Below, one piece after another: positions 43,750 to 57,190 of a stretch of 64,000 nt of DNA (its first letter is position 1; the number at the start of each line of letters is the position of its first letter). The stretch comes from Marthasterias glacialis (Eukaryota > Echinodermata > Asteroidea > Forcipulatida > Asteriidae): the NCBI GenBank assembly GCA_911728455.2, contig OU452228.1:3224001-3288000 (forward strand), read 5' to 3'. Under the pieces are notes generated by a model. It was not told where the DNA came from. It was given only the letters and a program-made list of their open reading frames with translations, and searched no databases. Position numbers and translations under genes: made by a program.

Positions 43750-46700
43750 ATTAATGTGCACGCCATTGAAGATCGGGCGTGCGATGGGTGATGCATATTC
43801 ACAGTCGTTGAAACTTTGCGATCGGTGTAGCCTTGATCAAGGAATTCCAACGGACTTTTGTGATGGAGAAGCTGCTTTTTATAATTATGATGGCCAAACA
43901 CAGGCTCGTAGCTTTGACCTCAGAGCAAGAACTTTGACCCTACAATCACTTGGGCACGTATGGTGGTGCAACACGCTATTCACCCCATAGGCTGGTTGTT
44001 TTGTGGACAAAATGGCATTTTCGTGTGAAATGTTGGATCATAGAGCAGTGAACAGAGTCTGTTTCCTTGCTCTACGGTAAGATCACATCAGTTGGATCAA
44101 GAAATGATAAACGGTCGTCAAATCTCGGCTGCTGACAAGCTATACAAATCAATGATATTCACTCAGAGCAGAGACAGTCCTTCAGCATTTCAAGTAGGCC
44201 TAACTTCCAAGGGGGCTCGGAAAAATTTAACATTCCATGATAGCTAAATGCATTCTGGTTTAGTCTATAGGCCTAACTGGCATTGATTACAACAAAACTG
44301 AACAAAATAACACCAACAACCAACAACAAAATCGCTGGCGTCTTATAGAAGGGCCCATAGATAACATTTGTTTCAATGGAAATTTCGGAAATAAGTGTTA
44401 GGACGAATGCATCAAGCCGAAATCAAACTTGTGTAAAGTTGTATAGGTTTGTTTCTTCCATCCGTTCTTTCTTTCTTTTCTTTTTCTTCCTCCTGTTTTC
44501 GAGGGTCGTCGGCAGTGATACTAGGCCTAATTGTTACACATTATTGCTCTACCCTTGTCCATCCAAGAAAATCCTTAGCCTTTGTTTACTGAAAGCACAT
44601 GGTCAGTCTTTTTAATCAAATCAATCATTTAAATGGATCATTAACTGCGGCCTCACAAAGTTTGAGGACATAATGCGCGGCTGCAAAATAATACAACTGA
44701 AGCACTGAGCGCTGAGTTCCACTAACAAAGAATAAGAAACTTTCCTTTAAAAGGGGCTATTAGGCCTACTTGAGGATCGTGCAATCAGAAATTATCAATT
44801 AACTGGAAACCTTCTAAATTCAGAGTTAGTACGCACTTTACACGAAATAGTGAAACCTCAGTATCTTTATATGGAAAGAGCCATTATAGGGCAGGGAAAC
44901 TATGAAAATGCACCGTGGGTCCCATCAATATTTAAATTCCACCCACGGACAGAAAGAATCTCTTTCAAAATTGTTTACTTTTGAGAAAGGACAGATCATT
45001 GTTTGTTACTTCATCTGACGGCAAACTCCAAATTCTTAACACACCACTTACAGCAAAAAAAACCCCCAAAACCCGGACAGAGAAAAAATATTCGGAAAGC
45101 AAAAATACTAAGTTGTAAAAACCAAGTTGTAATTGTTTAAAACATTTGACATTATTTTTCATCAGCAGTTTTTCTTCAGTTTGTGTGAAATTGTACTTTC
45201 CAATCAAATTATGGAAACCAAAAATATTTGATCATCAAAACCTGAAAAGGTTCTGTTTTCCTTTATTTTAAAATTATTTTTTGACCGAGTTTGGGTACAA
45301 GTGTGGAGTTGATTTTCATTTAAGTACTTTAGTTATTTAATTGTCTGAAGTGCACTTATGCATGGTGCTGGTTGTTACATTTCATAATTATTGTTTGCAA
45401 TTATGCCGATTTTAGTCATTTTTAAGCATTTTTTATTGAGTTTTCCTATTCTGTAAACAAAACAATTAATTACAATTTTTTTAAGATAGACCTTTACATT
45501 GATGAAGTTAAGATTTTCATTTCTGAACATAATATAATGTACTTGTACTGTTTTCTTGTAAAAACTGAAATGAGCCAAGACTTTCATAGATTGTTGTTAC
45601 TTATAGCATATCTCTTGATTTTTGTTCAGAAGGATAACATTCACCAAAATCGTATTTTCCCTTAAGAAAAGTGAAATGCGTTTTCAACAAGTTGAGATAA
45701 ATAAAACAATTATTTGGGCAATGTGAACAAGTTGCAGTTTGGGTTTTGATTCTGTATGTTTGATCACTCAGCTCTCTAGGTGGTAACATCCATAGTGTAG
45801 CCTGCTAGACACCACAGTTTGACAAAATTTGGTGATTGGTACATGTGCATTCTTAATCACGTAGAGCAAGCGTAAATTTCAAAGGCAAAAAATAGGATGA
45901 GAAAATGGCTTATAACATACTAAATAAATGCAATGCTAAAAATGCAATGAAATTGCAATTTAAGAACTTTGGTAAACAAGCAAAGTATGAAAAAATGCAG
46001 TGTTGGCCCGCAGTGTGAAGCGTTGTAGCTTCACATTTGCTCAAAACACGGACGGAAAACGGGTTGATTTCACTGAAAAAAAAATAATTTCCCTCTTGGA
46101 AATTAAGTCTATTTTGTGAGAAAAATGATGATCAGTCCTATTACTTAATACACTCTGGCAAAGAATCGTGTTTCAAGGTAGTTTTCGCTTGCTGAATTCA
46201 GTTGTCATGGAGTTGTCTTGAGTTGTCGTGGAATCATCGAGTTTACGATAAATAGTACGACCTAATTCCAACAACAGACAACAACAGATGACATAAACGT
46301 TGCTTAACATTATTTTCGTCAGGTTAACGAACACGCACAAACTGTTTCCGTTATGATGTAAATTAACGTAAGAATTAAAAAAGTTCTCTGCCGCCAATAC
46401 TGACAGGTGATCGCACACGTACACACGTGGATGGTTGCATGGTTACCTAGTACCCCCTTCCCTTATTAAGTACAGTCTCATTACCTGCACCATAGGTGCC
46501 AGCCTATTCGCTAATTCCACCATGGAAATGTGAACGCACGTTGACTGCCGGGTACAGCGCAGCATATTTCACGCATGTTCTCCGTCGCGGCGGTCACGTG
46601 AATGTTGGCATATATTTTTCATCAGGTAGGCTAGGGCACCCGATACTCCTCATTTGTGTCAGTAGTAAGCCGAACAAAGTAACACTGAGCCCTCGATCAT

Positions 46701-47164
46701 AAGCGACACAGATTATAATCCCATTACCTAGATTACTTAGTGTTCTTAAATAACGTCAGTCAGTATAATCTGGGGTGCCTGCAGCCTGACATAATTGAAG
46801 ACAATCGGGTAGCTAGGCTTGACTTATATTAAAATTTTGGACGAAATGTTGACACGTATTTTAAGGTGAATTTTGTCGCTGGGTGTATTTTCAAGGGAAT
46901 GTTGATATATTTTGCAAAATATTGGCATATATTTTTCACGGCATGGACGACACATTTTATTATAACAATGTTGCCACACATTGCTGTAACATGTAAAGGA
47001 AACAAGATCACGCGCTTTAACGGACCCTTATGTTCGAATACGCGCAAGACTTAACAGTCTATTGCAAGCGGTTTATAGAGCAGTCCAGATTTTACAGCGG
47101 GGATTATTCTTACATTACATTGTACTCATAGTGCTTCTATTATTTGTGTAAACTCGGGTCATTT
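43750..47164. other. Intergenic, no supported gene
   Basis: AT-rich. Frames of 60-92 codons (such as 43712-43990 plus) lack recognisable domains, coding bias or splice context. Short TTCTTTC tract near 44465. Confidence 0.4.
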
Positions 47165-50100
47165 TCAGTAATAAGTATCGTTGAATTTCTTGTCCAAGAA
47201 CTCTCTGGATGTAATTGTTGGATATTTTCTGCTGTTACCGATGCACCCAATGATGGCGTCCTCTGTGGGGTTACCAAAGTAAGCGATTGACTGTCGACTC
47301 CGACTGCGTTCCTCTGGCGTTCCGTCCAAGAGAACACGGTGTCTCTGTCATAAAAATTGATATTCATAAAATCAAATGAAATACCGCTCGTCATCACGCC
47401 ACCATTTTGACTTTTAAATTTAATGAGAGATTCATGGCATGCATTTATTCGTGAGAAATAGAGTTTTTCATCGGTCCTCGTGAAATCAGCTTTCGCCATT
47501 TTGCGTCAAAACAGAAACTTACCGCAGCAATGTATGTATCGGATGTCCATCTTTGCATCAACTCGCCGATATTAATCAAAATACCACCTTCCACCACGGG
47601 CACTTTGACGTAGCCACCACCACGTTGACATACCTTTTGCAAAGACACCACAATTTGAAATATGCACGTCAAGATGTGTATATTGGATTCCAAAGTGGGA
47701 AGGGGAATGGAAACATGATTCGGAGCCATGTACATATGTTGTGCACTAGACATATATAGACCACATGCACTGACGTCACACGCGGCTACTTTGGCGACCC
47801 ATGTGCCGCCATATTTTTGGTTGTCTCAGTGCAAAGATGTGTACAGCGCGTCTAACCTCACGCGCGTTGCCTAAAAATGTACACTGGACAGTAACACCCG
47901 GACAAGCTGACTCCTCAAAAGGCGCAACCAATATTTATATTGGAGATGCAGTCAAATAAGTGTGAATATGGAAATTATTCAGTGTACGCCTATAACGGTC
48001 ACTGTGCCAAGCTCACTCCGCTACAAAAAAAGGAACCCTGTTTATAATGAAGTTGCAATGTATTTTGTTAATCCTGCACAATGCACCAATGTACTACCGG
48101 TACTCTACGTTAAGATTTGGTTTGTTACCGGTAATTCAAAACACGGGTAGACATAAAGATTAACATGTTTCTCTTTAAGGTACTTGCTTGTCGTTGCATA
48201 CCTCTAAGCCAGGCTTCTCTTGGAACAGCAATGTGATACCCCCGTAGTCCGAGTGCTCACTACATCTGACTTGTTGGTCCTTGACCTTGATGTCACTCAG
48301 GGGAGGATAGAACAAGGTCCTGAGACAACTCCTATTGGGCTGGACGTGGCACTTCACGAAAAATAAAGGGTCCTTCGAGAGAGAAAGAATCCCAAAAAGG
48401 TAATGGGAGACTTTTGAGGACACTAGGTGGCAGCTGACTTACCAGGTAAATCCATTGTTCTTGAAATGTGCGCATGCTCAGAACTACGCAAACAATGGAA
48501 ATCTGGATGGTGTTGCCACCTACTCCCATTGTTGTGTTGTGTCATTAGATGGAGGTAGAGTAATAAAACTGAGGTCATATCAAATGCAAACTTAGCTATA
48601 GATGCTGCTGACTGATTTTGTTTTTATAGAAGTCGACCATTAAAGGGTGCGTTGTAGCTGACAAAACGTATGGCAGTAGAATCACAAGGAGCTTCATGTT
48701 GAAATGACGGTATTGCCACCTCTAGGTAACTTTGAAGGAGCTTTTGCGGACATCATTCCAATCACCAGAGAAGCGAATCAAAGAGCTCGGTTTCTTCATT
48801 CCTGAAGAAAACAACGGCTTTTTTCTCATCAGGTAGATATAAAAGTCTGAATTTATAAGTTGGAATACTATTAAAGTTTGAATGTTCTTATCTCTACCAT
48901 TGCAAGGTTCTAAGACCAGAGCTAAAGCCGAGGGAGGGGATATAAAAGAAGAAAGGTAAGAGCGCATCACTTGTTTTACCTCAAGTTTTAGGGCATAGGC
49001 CATCACTTCCAACACTCTGTCGTGAAGACGGACACACAGGTCAAAGAAAGTCTCCAAGCTACACCTGAATCCAGGGCACTTTGATTCAACTGGCCACCCC
49101 TTGATTTAAATAATGATACAAAGAGTTGTTACCCAGTGTGGATTGTGTTTGTGGTAAGAGTCGAAATGATGCAGGTGCCTTGCTGACTATTAATTTGATG
49201 ATTTGATGGTTTGACAAACCGATCGAGAACGTCCTCCATTCTAAAAACTCCGGGGTCAGATTTGACCCGGATTCCGAGTCCCAGGGGGACTGACCCATGG
49301 TCAGGTTGACCCGTAAAAGGGTTTAAACATGTAATTTCAACTCGGATTTTGCTTCAGTTTGACCCATTTCTAGGTCATTTTTGACACAGATCTGGGTCAT
49401 ACTGACCCACAAATGGGTCAGGCCCGGGAATTTTAGAGTGTCGAGGGGACCATGTACAAAATTGTTGGAGACATCGCCATCCCCCCAAACAAAACAAAAA
49501 TATAAAAAGATTATTTTGGTTGTTCAACTCAGTTCAAAAAATTAGATCAAAAGATAAGTCCTCTATTCATTAGGTCGGTCAACGTTCGTTGGTGGGTGTT
49601 GGTGTGGAGGTGCTGAATTCTTAATAAGAAAAAAGAATGATAACAACCCATTAGGCCTAGCTGCATTTTTCATTTTAATACTTGCCACAGATGTCATCGG
49701 ATGGCGTACGTTGAAACATTCCTTCAAGTCCCCATAAGGTCTATCCCGGTTGAGCCTATTTAAAAAAAAAAGAGAAAAGAGAAAAGTACTCATTGTTTTT
49801 GGTTTACTTCTGTATCCCGCAAGCACTTTCAGTCAGCAATTCAATGTTTTTTTTTACATTCGTAAATCCCCAGCTCAACATTAGTAAACTGACTGTAAAT
49901 GCTTCCACTATTTGCACATAATCAAGATAATTAGGCCTATATTATTTTAATAAAACCAACCTGTTAAAATTTCAGCTCATTTCTTTGTTTCATTTGCAAG
50001 AAAACGATAAAATTACATTCAGCATTTTTGTACGCATTCATGTAGGCAGAGTTTTCGTCTCATTGAGACGAAAATTACGGACATTTTTGACATTGTTTCA

Positions 50101-53100
50101 TTTATTATTTAAAAACAGTAACACTTCAGGCAGAAATTCATATCAAGGAAAGTTTTCTACCATCATTATCTTTATACCATATAAGGTATATGTAAATCTG
50201 TGAAAATCTATGGGGTTTTTTCTTACCAATGTTGAGCTTAGGCTTTAAAGGGACACATTGAATTCAAGTTTCTTAACATTTTACTGGAATTTCTCCTTAT
50301 TCTAGAGTTGTTCATGCAATAAAACACCCACAGTGTGGTTAAATTAGTGAGTAGTGATTAAAAAATACATACATTTGCCTCTCAGAAATACGACCAGTTG
50401 AACCACAGTCTATACATAGAAACATACGGTCCTCCATTTTGTGTCGTCAAAAAGTGGTTGTACAAAACTGCGAACAGTGTTCTGTCACAACATTTAATAA
50501 CTCCAATCATATTCATTTTGTAATAGAAGCTGTTTTTAGCCCAAAAGCGCCCAATTGGGAGGCAACGTGGAGGTAGTTATCCGGCTTGGTCCGGTGAAAG
50601 GTGAGAATCCCATGCACCAAATTGCCCATAGAGTTGGCAAGAAGATATCAGCTTTGGGGATTATTGTTAGCTTTTGGATTATTATATTAACGAAGGCTTA
50701 CTTTTCTCTACACAAATGGTCGTATCCTAGAATGGTGTCGGTCTTACGAGCGGCTTTCACCTCGAGGGGAAGAGCAAAAAACGCTTTTGACAATTGGAAT
50801 AATTCGTAGACCTGTAAATGAGGCAGAAAATAATAGTTTATTTCTTTGTGTTGGATTTGTTCATAAAAGGAGCAGACCGGTTTACTGTTTATGTAATTTA
50901 GTATGAGACAATAGTTTGCAGATGGTTGTTTAAAAAAAATGTGAAGCAATTACCGACAAATGTTTAAAAAAAGGAGGTCAAAGGTCAGGATGTACGCTTT
51001 ACCGGCAGTTGTAATTGTAATTGTGACAATGTTGCAAGTAGACTGGTGCTCTGTGTATGTAAATACTATAACCCTTTAAGACAAAACGTACTCGGCGGTC
51101 TGCCTCTCTATCCCTCCCACCTGGGAGTTTACGGGGTTTGTTGTCTCGCTAGCCTCCACGCTGTTCACCGTGGAACACGCTCCCGTTGCCCGGACGTGTA
51201 TTTTTTTCCAGGACGAACGTGGGCAATTTACATAAATGGGCGTGCGTTAACCCCAAATACCCTCGCACATGCGTACTTGCACCTAATACATGTAGTTTTG
51301 AGTTGTTGTTCATGTGCATGTACTTGTATGTAAATGTACAGTACATGTACATGTACATGTACTTACATGTACATGTACTACGAGGACAACAATGCATGTT
51401 GACTCGGTCTCCGTAACACAGCTTGAATTTAGTTTTACCATCGGAGCCTTTTGGTTTATGTTGTATCTTATGTTGTGAGTTGATAGCACTATTCACGGAT
51501 CTTAAACAATTGCGGACAAAATAAACAAAGAAACATACAAAGCCCAAAAACAAAACGATTCTACATCATCAGGTACAAGATGACACTAACAAAATCGTAT
51601 TTTTTCTTTCAATTTTGAAAACACCCCTAAGATCACAATGAGACAGTGGAATACTTTAGGAATGGCCATATAGCCTTGATGGTGTAACGATGTCTACACA
51701 AGAGGGTTGTGGGTGATGATTGTGGGCAACATAAATACTCGAGGGTAGACTGTGCATTACAAATAGTCACTAGAAGGACCTTGGGCTAGCATGGTGGTAT
51801 GAATGGGATAAGTCTTAATGGGGACCAGCTGTTCCATTGCTTTTTACAATATTATTGTATTTGTGAGGCACCCAAACTAACCAATTTTACTGCAGTGTAC
51901 TTTTTGAGTCGCTTCCTCCTATGCTGTATTTACATATGTATGTTTCTTCTATAGTTTCAATCGCCCCCCCCCAAAAAAAAAAAAAGACTTTAACTTTTAA
52001 AGAAATGCTTAATACTTATAAATTTGTATCAATACTTTTAAATTTGTATCTACATTTTGTTATCTATCTGTATCTGTCTGTCGGTCGGTCTGGGCTTACG
52101 AGAGCGCAGCATGAGTTGTATACTACAGTAACTGTGGGTTTTTCTCTACATTGTGGGGTGATGCTCACAATGTTTATTTATCTATTTATTTTGATGTATA
52201 ACAAAAGATTAAAGACAATTGACATGGATGTATTTATCTATAAAATAAGTCTCACTGCCAAAATAAAAATAAACTTTCCTCAAATAAAGTGAAAAATTGC
52301 CAAAATAAATTGCAGTACGTTCATAACGATCGTAACAAGTGGGGAATCAATACAAATCGTTAGCAGATCAACCACAAACAGAACTTTGAAGTGGGTGATG
52401 AATTAAATATCGTTTTTTTAGCTGACATGTTTCTAGGATAAGATACAACATAAACCAAAAGGCTCCGATGGTAAAACTAAATTCAAGCTGTGCTACAGAG
52501 ACCGAATCAACACGCATTGTTGTCCTCGTAGTACATGTATGAACAACAACTCAAAACTACATGTATTAGGTCCAAGTACGCATGTGCGAGGGTATTTGGG
52601 GTTTACGCACGCCGACTTTATGTTAATTGCCCACGTTCGTCCTGGAAAAAAAATACGCTGCCCGGACTCTCTGAATTATCTTAGGTTTGATTTTTCATAG
52701 TTATTTATTATAACGTTTATCCATAATCTGAATAATATATTATGGGCTTTTTTGTCAAATCAATAACTGTTAAAAAAAATCAGAGTTGAATTTGGTGCAG
52801 TAAGTAACTTTAATACATCTGGAAGTAAAACTAACTCCAAAGATCGTGTGATCTATCCGAAACAAAAATCCGGTTCGGATAAATCACGTGACCTTAAGGG
52901 TTTGAAAAACTTATATACTGAAAACGGGCAAACTTGATGGTTTGTTTTAGACAACCTTCTACTCTACTCTTGAAAGACCTTTAGAGGCATGTTTGGGTCT
53001 ATTTTGAAGGCCGAATAGCCTAACAAAGCCGGAGTTAATTGGCGATATATGTGGACGAAAACACCCGTTAGACCTTCAATATCACAAGGAAGACTAGCGT

Positions 53101-53381
53101 TATTGTAACGAAAATAATGCCCGAGTCGTTTTCCTTGAAATTAAACATTATGACAGTGTTTTTTTTAATGTTTGCGAGACTTTTGCGGTTAATGAAATGA
53201 ATTTTCTTACTTGATCTGGCGGAAAATCAGTGTTGACGATGTAGAAGAAGCCGATGGTTGTAAGAGCTTTGTGAACATCATCCACAAGCTTCTGAAAGTG
53301 AGTGGTGTCTGGTTTCGTCAGTGACAGTCTGTACGCACTGAAGTCAATCACGGGTATCGTGCTTTCTGTAGAGTCGCCCAT
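47165..53381 (-). CDS. IPNS-like 2-oxoglutarate/Fe(II) dioxygenase, copy 4 (7 exons)
   Basis: Exons: 53211-53381, about 50705-50814, 49686-49755, 48980-49099, 48202-48372, 47523-47633, 47165-47344 (stop TGA); 310 residues. Exon 2 is two codons shorter than in the other copies and the C terminus has one extra Tyr. Catalytic residues are H197-x-D199 (CSEHSDYGG), H253 (RHRVLL) and R268-x-S270. Exon 3 ends before GCAAGT, a strong non-canonical GC donor; a weaker GT donor three bases upstream would also stay in frame. The exon 2 donor is GTAAGC. The protein is clearly diverged from copies 1-3 in exons 2-7 but shares codons 1-54 almost exactly. Intron 1 (50815-53210) contains a 1.46-kb long-TIR transposon. 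It may act on a different substrate from copies 2 and 3; that is inference from divergence only. Confidence 0.84.
49238..49441. mobile_element. A-family MITE in copy 4 intron 3
   Basis: It runs from TTCTAAAAACTCCGGGGTC to CCCGGGAATTTTAGAGTG, with internal GGGTCA/TGACCC words. Confidence 0.7.
51196..52658. mobile_element. 1.46-kb long-TIR transposon (MULE-like), non-autonomous
   Basis: TIRs span 51196-51470 and about 52439-52658 (for example CCAGGACGAACGTGGGCAAT and its inverse) and are flanked by an exact 9-bp duplication TGCCCGGAC (51187-51195, 52659-52667). The left TIR carries an extra ACATGT repeat tract. The 970-bp centre has no transposase. Long TIRs plus a 9-bp duplication are typical of Mutator-like elements. 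The related sequence at 27968-27976 has an unfilled TGCACGGAC. Intron 1 of copy 4. Confidence 0.88.
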
Positions 53382-53639
53382 GACGTTGGTGCTCTAAAGA
53401 GCTGGGAAGAATTAGAGATAGGGTTATTAATTGGTAGCTCGACGACTGTTGTGATTTAGAGACGATCTTTGTTTGGAACCCAAAGGCTGCACTGGTACCA
53501 GGCTCGAACTGTTTCGTCTTTCAAAAAGCTGGGAGTACTAAAACTGGTGTGCGCTGGTGTTTTGTGGAGCAGGTTACAGTGACGTCTGTAGACTTCTTGA
53601 AATAAAATTGTGTGACTATAGTATAGGCACACAATTGCC

Positions 53640-53990
53640 CATGAAACTTGTACATTTTAAGCCTTAAGTTTAATTAAGGAATGAAAGATTAGGCCAACCT
53701 TTTCTTGAAGAACGCTGATTGTTCAAGACGCCGAGTGTAGGCCTATCGCGTAGTGTAAAACGGGTTATTTACAACTGGTTCCAATGAGTACTGCTGTGTA
53801 TTCTATGTACAGTGTTACATTTTATTGATTGTGATATGTTGGCCTATTGGCTTATTGACCTTCGTGGTATACCATGAAAGTACTGTACCAGGTCTCTGTA
53901 TTTAGACACAGTCACATAGTTTTATCATACGGGGATCCGTATATCATAAGTGACTCGGGCTCTAACGTTGAAATTCTTTGTATGCCAGTT
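53640..53990. repeat. Far 5' flank repeat of copy 4
   Basis: Shared with 28.48, 37.5 and 41.43 kb. It includes ACTTGTACATTTTAAGCC and CTCTAACGTTGAAATTC. Confidence 0.65.
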
Positions 53991-54071
53991 TTTGTTTCAC
54001 TTGGTGGTTATGTCTGTCGTTATGGCTTGCATTGTTTTACTTCATATTTTCATAGATATATATTCTATATC

Positions 54072-56780
54072 TATGGGGCAGCCATAGATATAGAATATAA
54101 TAACTAGATCGGACGTGCGTGCGCGCGCTCCACTGCCTGTGTAGAAAAAGCTTTGGTTCGCCATGGACGCAGTAAAATGTCACGTGCTTGGGGCGACGCG
54201 CAGAATTAATTTTTTTTTGACAATGTCAATTTTGTGTTATTGACAAGTAGGGTGCAGATTAAACGATCGTCTCATAAGAATTTGATAGATTGACACATTA
54301 TTTATGCGAGAAAGATGTTACTGAGCAGATTGATAGATACAGCACACCACACAGCTGATCTGAGTTTTTATTCTGTAAAAACGAAGACCGGTGGAAATAA
54401 TGTGTGAAAATGTCCAATGCAACAATCCTTTTGTCAATGAAATAATGAAATAAAAAGAGAGCACCGTTAAAGTTGCTTGGCCAAACATTTAAATTTATTG
54501 TTTAGAGTTTGAAATAGCCATTTTGACGTTATAAAAAAATTATGTTTTGGGGCAACAAATTGGGCTGAAATACTTTATTAACTGTAATAATAAAGACAGA
54601 TGATTATAAGAGCAATGGGCAATGCGTCCCAGCCTAAGTTTACATAGGTATTAAAATGTACACATAAACAAACATTGCTTGCACTATACGCAAGTAAATA
54701 GAAAGCCATGCATTGTTGTTCAAATCTCACGTATGTTTCAGCCGCTCGTTTGTTTCGTCAAACTGCGATTGTTGTCACGTCGGCAATCTCCTCAAATGGA
54801 CCGAGTTACACAAAAACGGGGTTGCTTTTGTCATCCATGAACATCGACTTTATTTTTTAATGTTAAATTTTTTTTCATGAAAGATAAATTATTAACAAAC
54901 GGTTTTTTTGTCAGTTTTGTTTTGTTTTTGATAACACAAAGGAGTTTCCGTCTGGAAAATTACAACTAAACGTCGTTCAATCCGAGCCAAAACATTGACA
55001 AAAGGGTCAAACTTTACAACCAAATTTGTCTATGTTCCCGGGTTTTCCTGACACTGTACTTGTAAAAACATTGAGAAGAATTAGTAAAATAAGGCCATCA
55101 ACTTGAAATCAAGTGAAAGGAAACGATTTTGCAGAGATTTGTGTTTTTGTTTTACTTGTGTTTTGTCATTACATTCAGTAATGAGTAACTTTGAAAGGAT
55201 AACCAATCAGAGACTTCGTATTGTTAACGATCGGCTCCGGCCGCGAAACGAAGTCGGCTTCGTTTTGCGGCCGTAGCCGATCGTTGGCCGTATAGTCGGC
55301 CAACGACGACTTGTTGAGCCTCTCAAAAATGTGTGGCTCATATTATGGCAAAGTGCCAGTAGACCTTTATGAAGAATGTTTTATTTCAGGAAAAACAAAC
55401 GTTTCCTTTTTCACCCCAAAATTCTTTAACATTACGTATATTATGTTGAAAAAGACAGTCAAAGATGATGGTATACAATAATTATGTTATTATTGTAAAA
55501 ACGTTTTTATTTCAGCAGTATTTTTTCACTTAGGTGCCTGTTTAACCTTCCTTAAAGCAATATTTTAAGAACTGTTTACCTTGACAATAGTTAAACGCAT
55601 GAAATATTTTATGTATGGACAAATTCTCAACATTTTCCTGCGTGTCAAACTTGTGTAAACGATTGTTATATTTGGCCCTCGACCATTAACAATTTTTGCC
55701 GAGCGACGTCATTCACGACGACGGTTTACTCATGAGACCCGTTGCGCAATCACGGCTCGCGGAACTACATGTACGCACAGTCTAGCTTCAAGAAAACAAA
55801 ACACACACTATTTGCAGTTGTTCCAACTTCCTTTTACAATCAACTAACAAATTTCGTGGGCAGCTACAATACATTTCTACAAACTAAACAATAAACTAGT
55901 AACGTTTTCACCTGGCTCATGGGCTAACTGACATGAAGAATGTGACGACAGGCCAAGAAAAAAAGCTGAGTTCAGTTGCTTCAATTTCTAACAAACTGAC
56001 AAACCAACAAACAACCAAACAACCCAACCCACACAAACAAACTAACAAACAAAGGAGATTGACGTTTTGGTTAGCCTGTATATACTATTTTATATAGGCC
56101 TATATTTGATTTTTTTTTTTATTTTATCGCGATTTTAACCTGAACGAAATTTCTGTGTGTGTACACACACACTGGTCGCACAGATTGGTTACATTTGCCA
56201 TTTAAACAGAACAAATTTTGAATACAAGCTAAGCTTCGTACTCACTGGCCTTGAAGATCTTCTGTTATACTTTTGCCGAAGTCATACGATCTGACCCGAA
56301 GGTGGCGAGCGATACTGCTTATCAGGCTCTCTCCATGTGATGGATCAAGGGTGTGTTGTGATGACAAAAACACACCCAATCATTATGGGCTGCTCTGCAT
56401 ACCATGGGGGTATTAGGTTGGACATTACGTGACGGTGCGGTACCATTGTACATCCAGAACACTCTCTCCGAAGATTTTGCAGACAACCATGGCGTCATCT
56501 ACTGTACAATTACTCACCATTTCACTTACACCATTAGAATACTCGGCAAACGTTATTAAAAATAGCTGGAAATAAAGACGAGCTGATGGATAATACGACG
56601 TTCAGTTCGTCTCGTATTTGTCGAAATGTGTGTTTGGTTGCCGAAAAGCATGCTCGTCACACCACTTCAAAAGTTGCGCGTCGCCCCAAGCACGTGACTA
56701 ATGTCAGCGCCCAGGCTGAACCAGCGTATTGTACGCGCGTCCGATCTAGGTATTTTACTCTATATCTATGGGGGCAGCAC
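54072..56780. mobile_element. 2.7-kb TIR element, CATAGATATAGA...GATCGGACG ends
   Basis: The left end (CCATAGATATAGAATA, CTAGATCGGACG, then CACGTGCTTGGGGCGACGCG at about 54180) is mirrored at 56650-56775 (CGCGTCGCCCCAAGCACGTG, CGTCCGATCTAG, TCTATATCTATGG), giving TIRs of about 130 bases. The interior is AT-rich with no transposase; at 55228-55290 there is a GC-rich hairpin (CGATCGGCTCCGGCCGC and inverse). Confidence 0.75.
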
Positions 56781-57190
56781 TGGACGACATGAACGCGCAC
56801 GCTATAAGTACGGGCACGCATGTTTACATTTTCAAGTAGGATTTTTATCGTGTCGGACTTGAGTCTTGATTGGCGACGCAAGTTTTTGTATTTGTCACTG
56901 ATAAAAGGCGCAACATAGATTAGCTCGACGGGACTGGGCAAGTCAACGAATCAAGATCAAACTGGGATTGGTCAAGTCTACGAATTTGATCCATAGTGTT
57001 TGTTTAATACAGATGTCTCTTCTCCAGTAATTTGTGTTTGCTATGCGAAATCGGCGAGTCCGTTAACAAAACGAACGTCGCCAATCAAGACAAGTCGGAC
57101 TTTTGTTGGACTTTCAGTGGTGTACCCAAGGCTGTGATTGGTCAACACGTTTGGGGTCGGGCTTAATTGATCGGTCTACTGCATACGAAG
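56781..57190. repeat. Repeat with GATTGGTCAA and TGATTGGCGAC blocks
   Basis: The TTGATTGGCGAC block at about 56865 is inverted at about 57078, and AAGGCTGTGATTGGTCAA at 57130 is shared with 17265 and 35395. The right end is GATCGGTCTA. Boundaries approximate. Confidence 0.45.

Noticed and set aside
51921..52292. 123-codon frame inside the long-TIR element
   Set aside because: Low-complexity, K- and I/L-rich composition with no domain; probably chance in AT-rich DNA.
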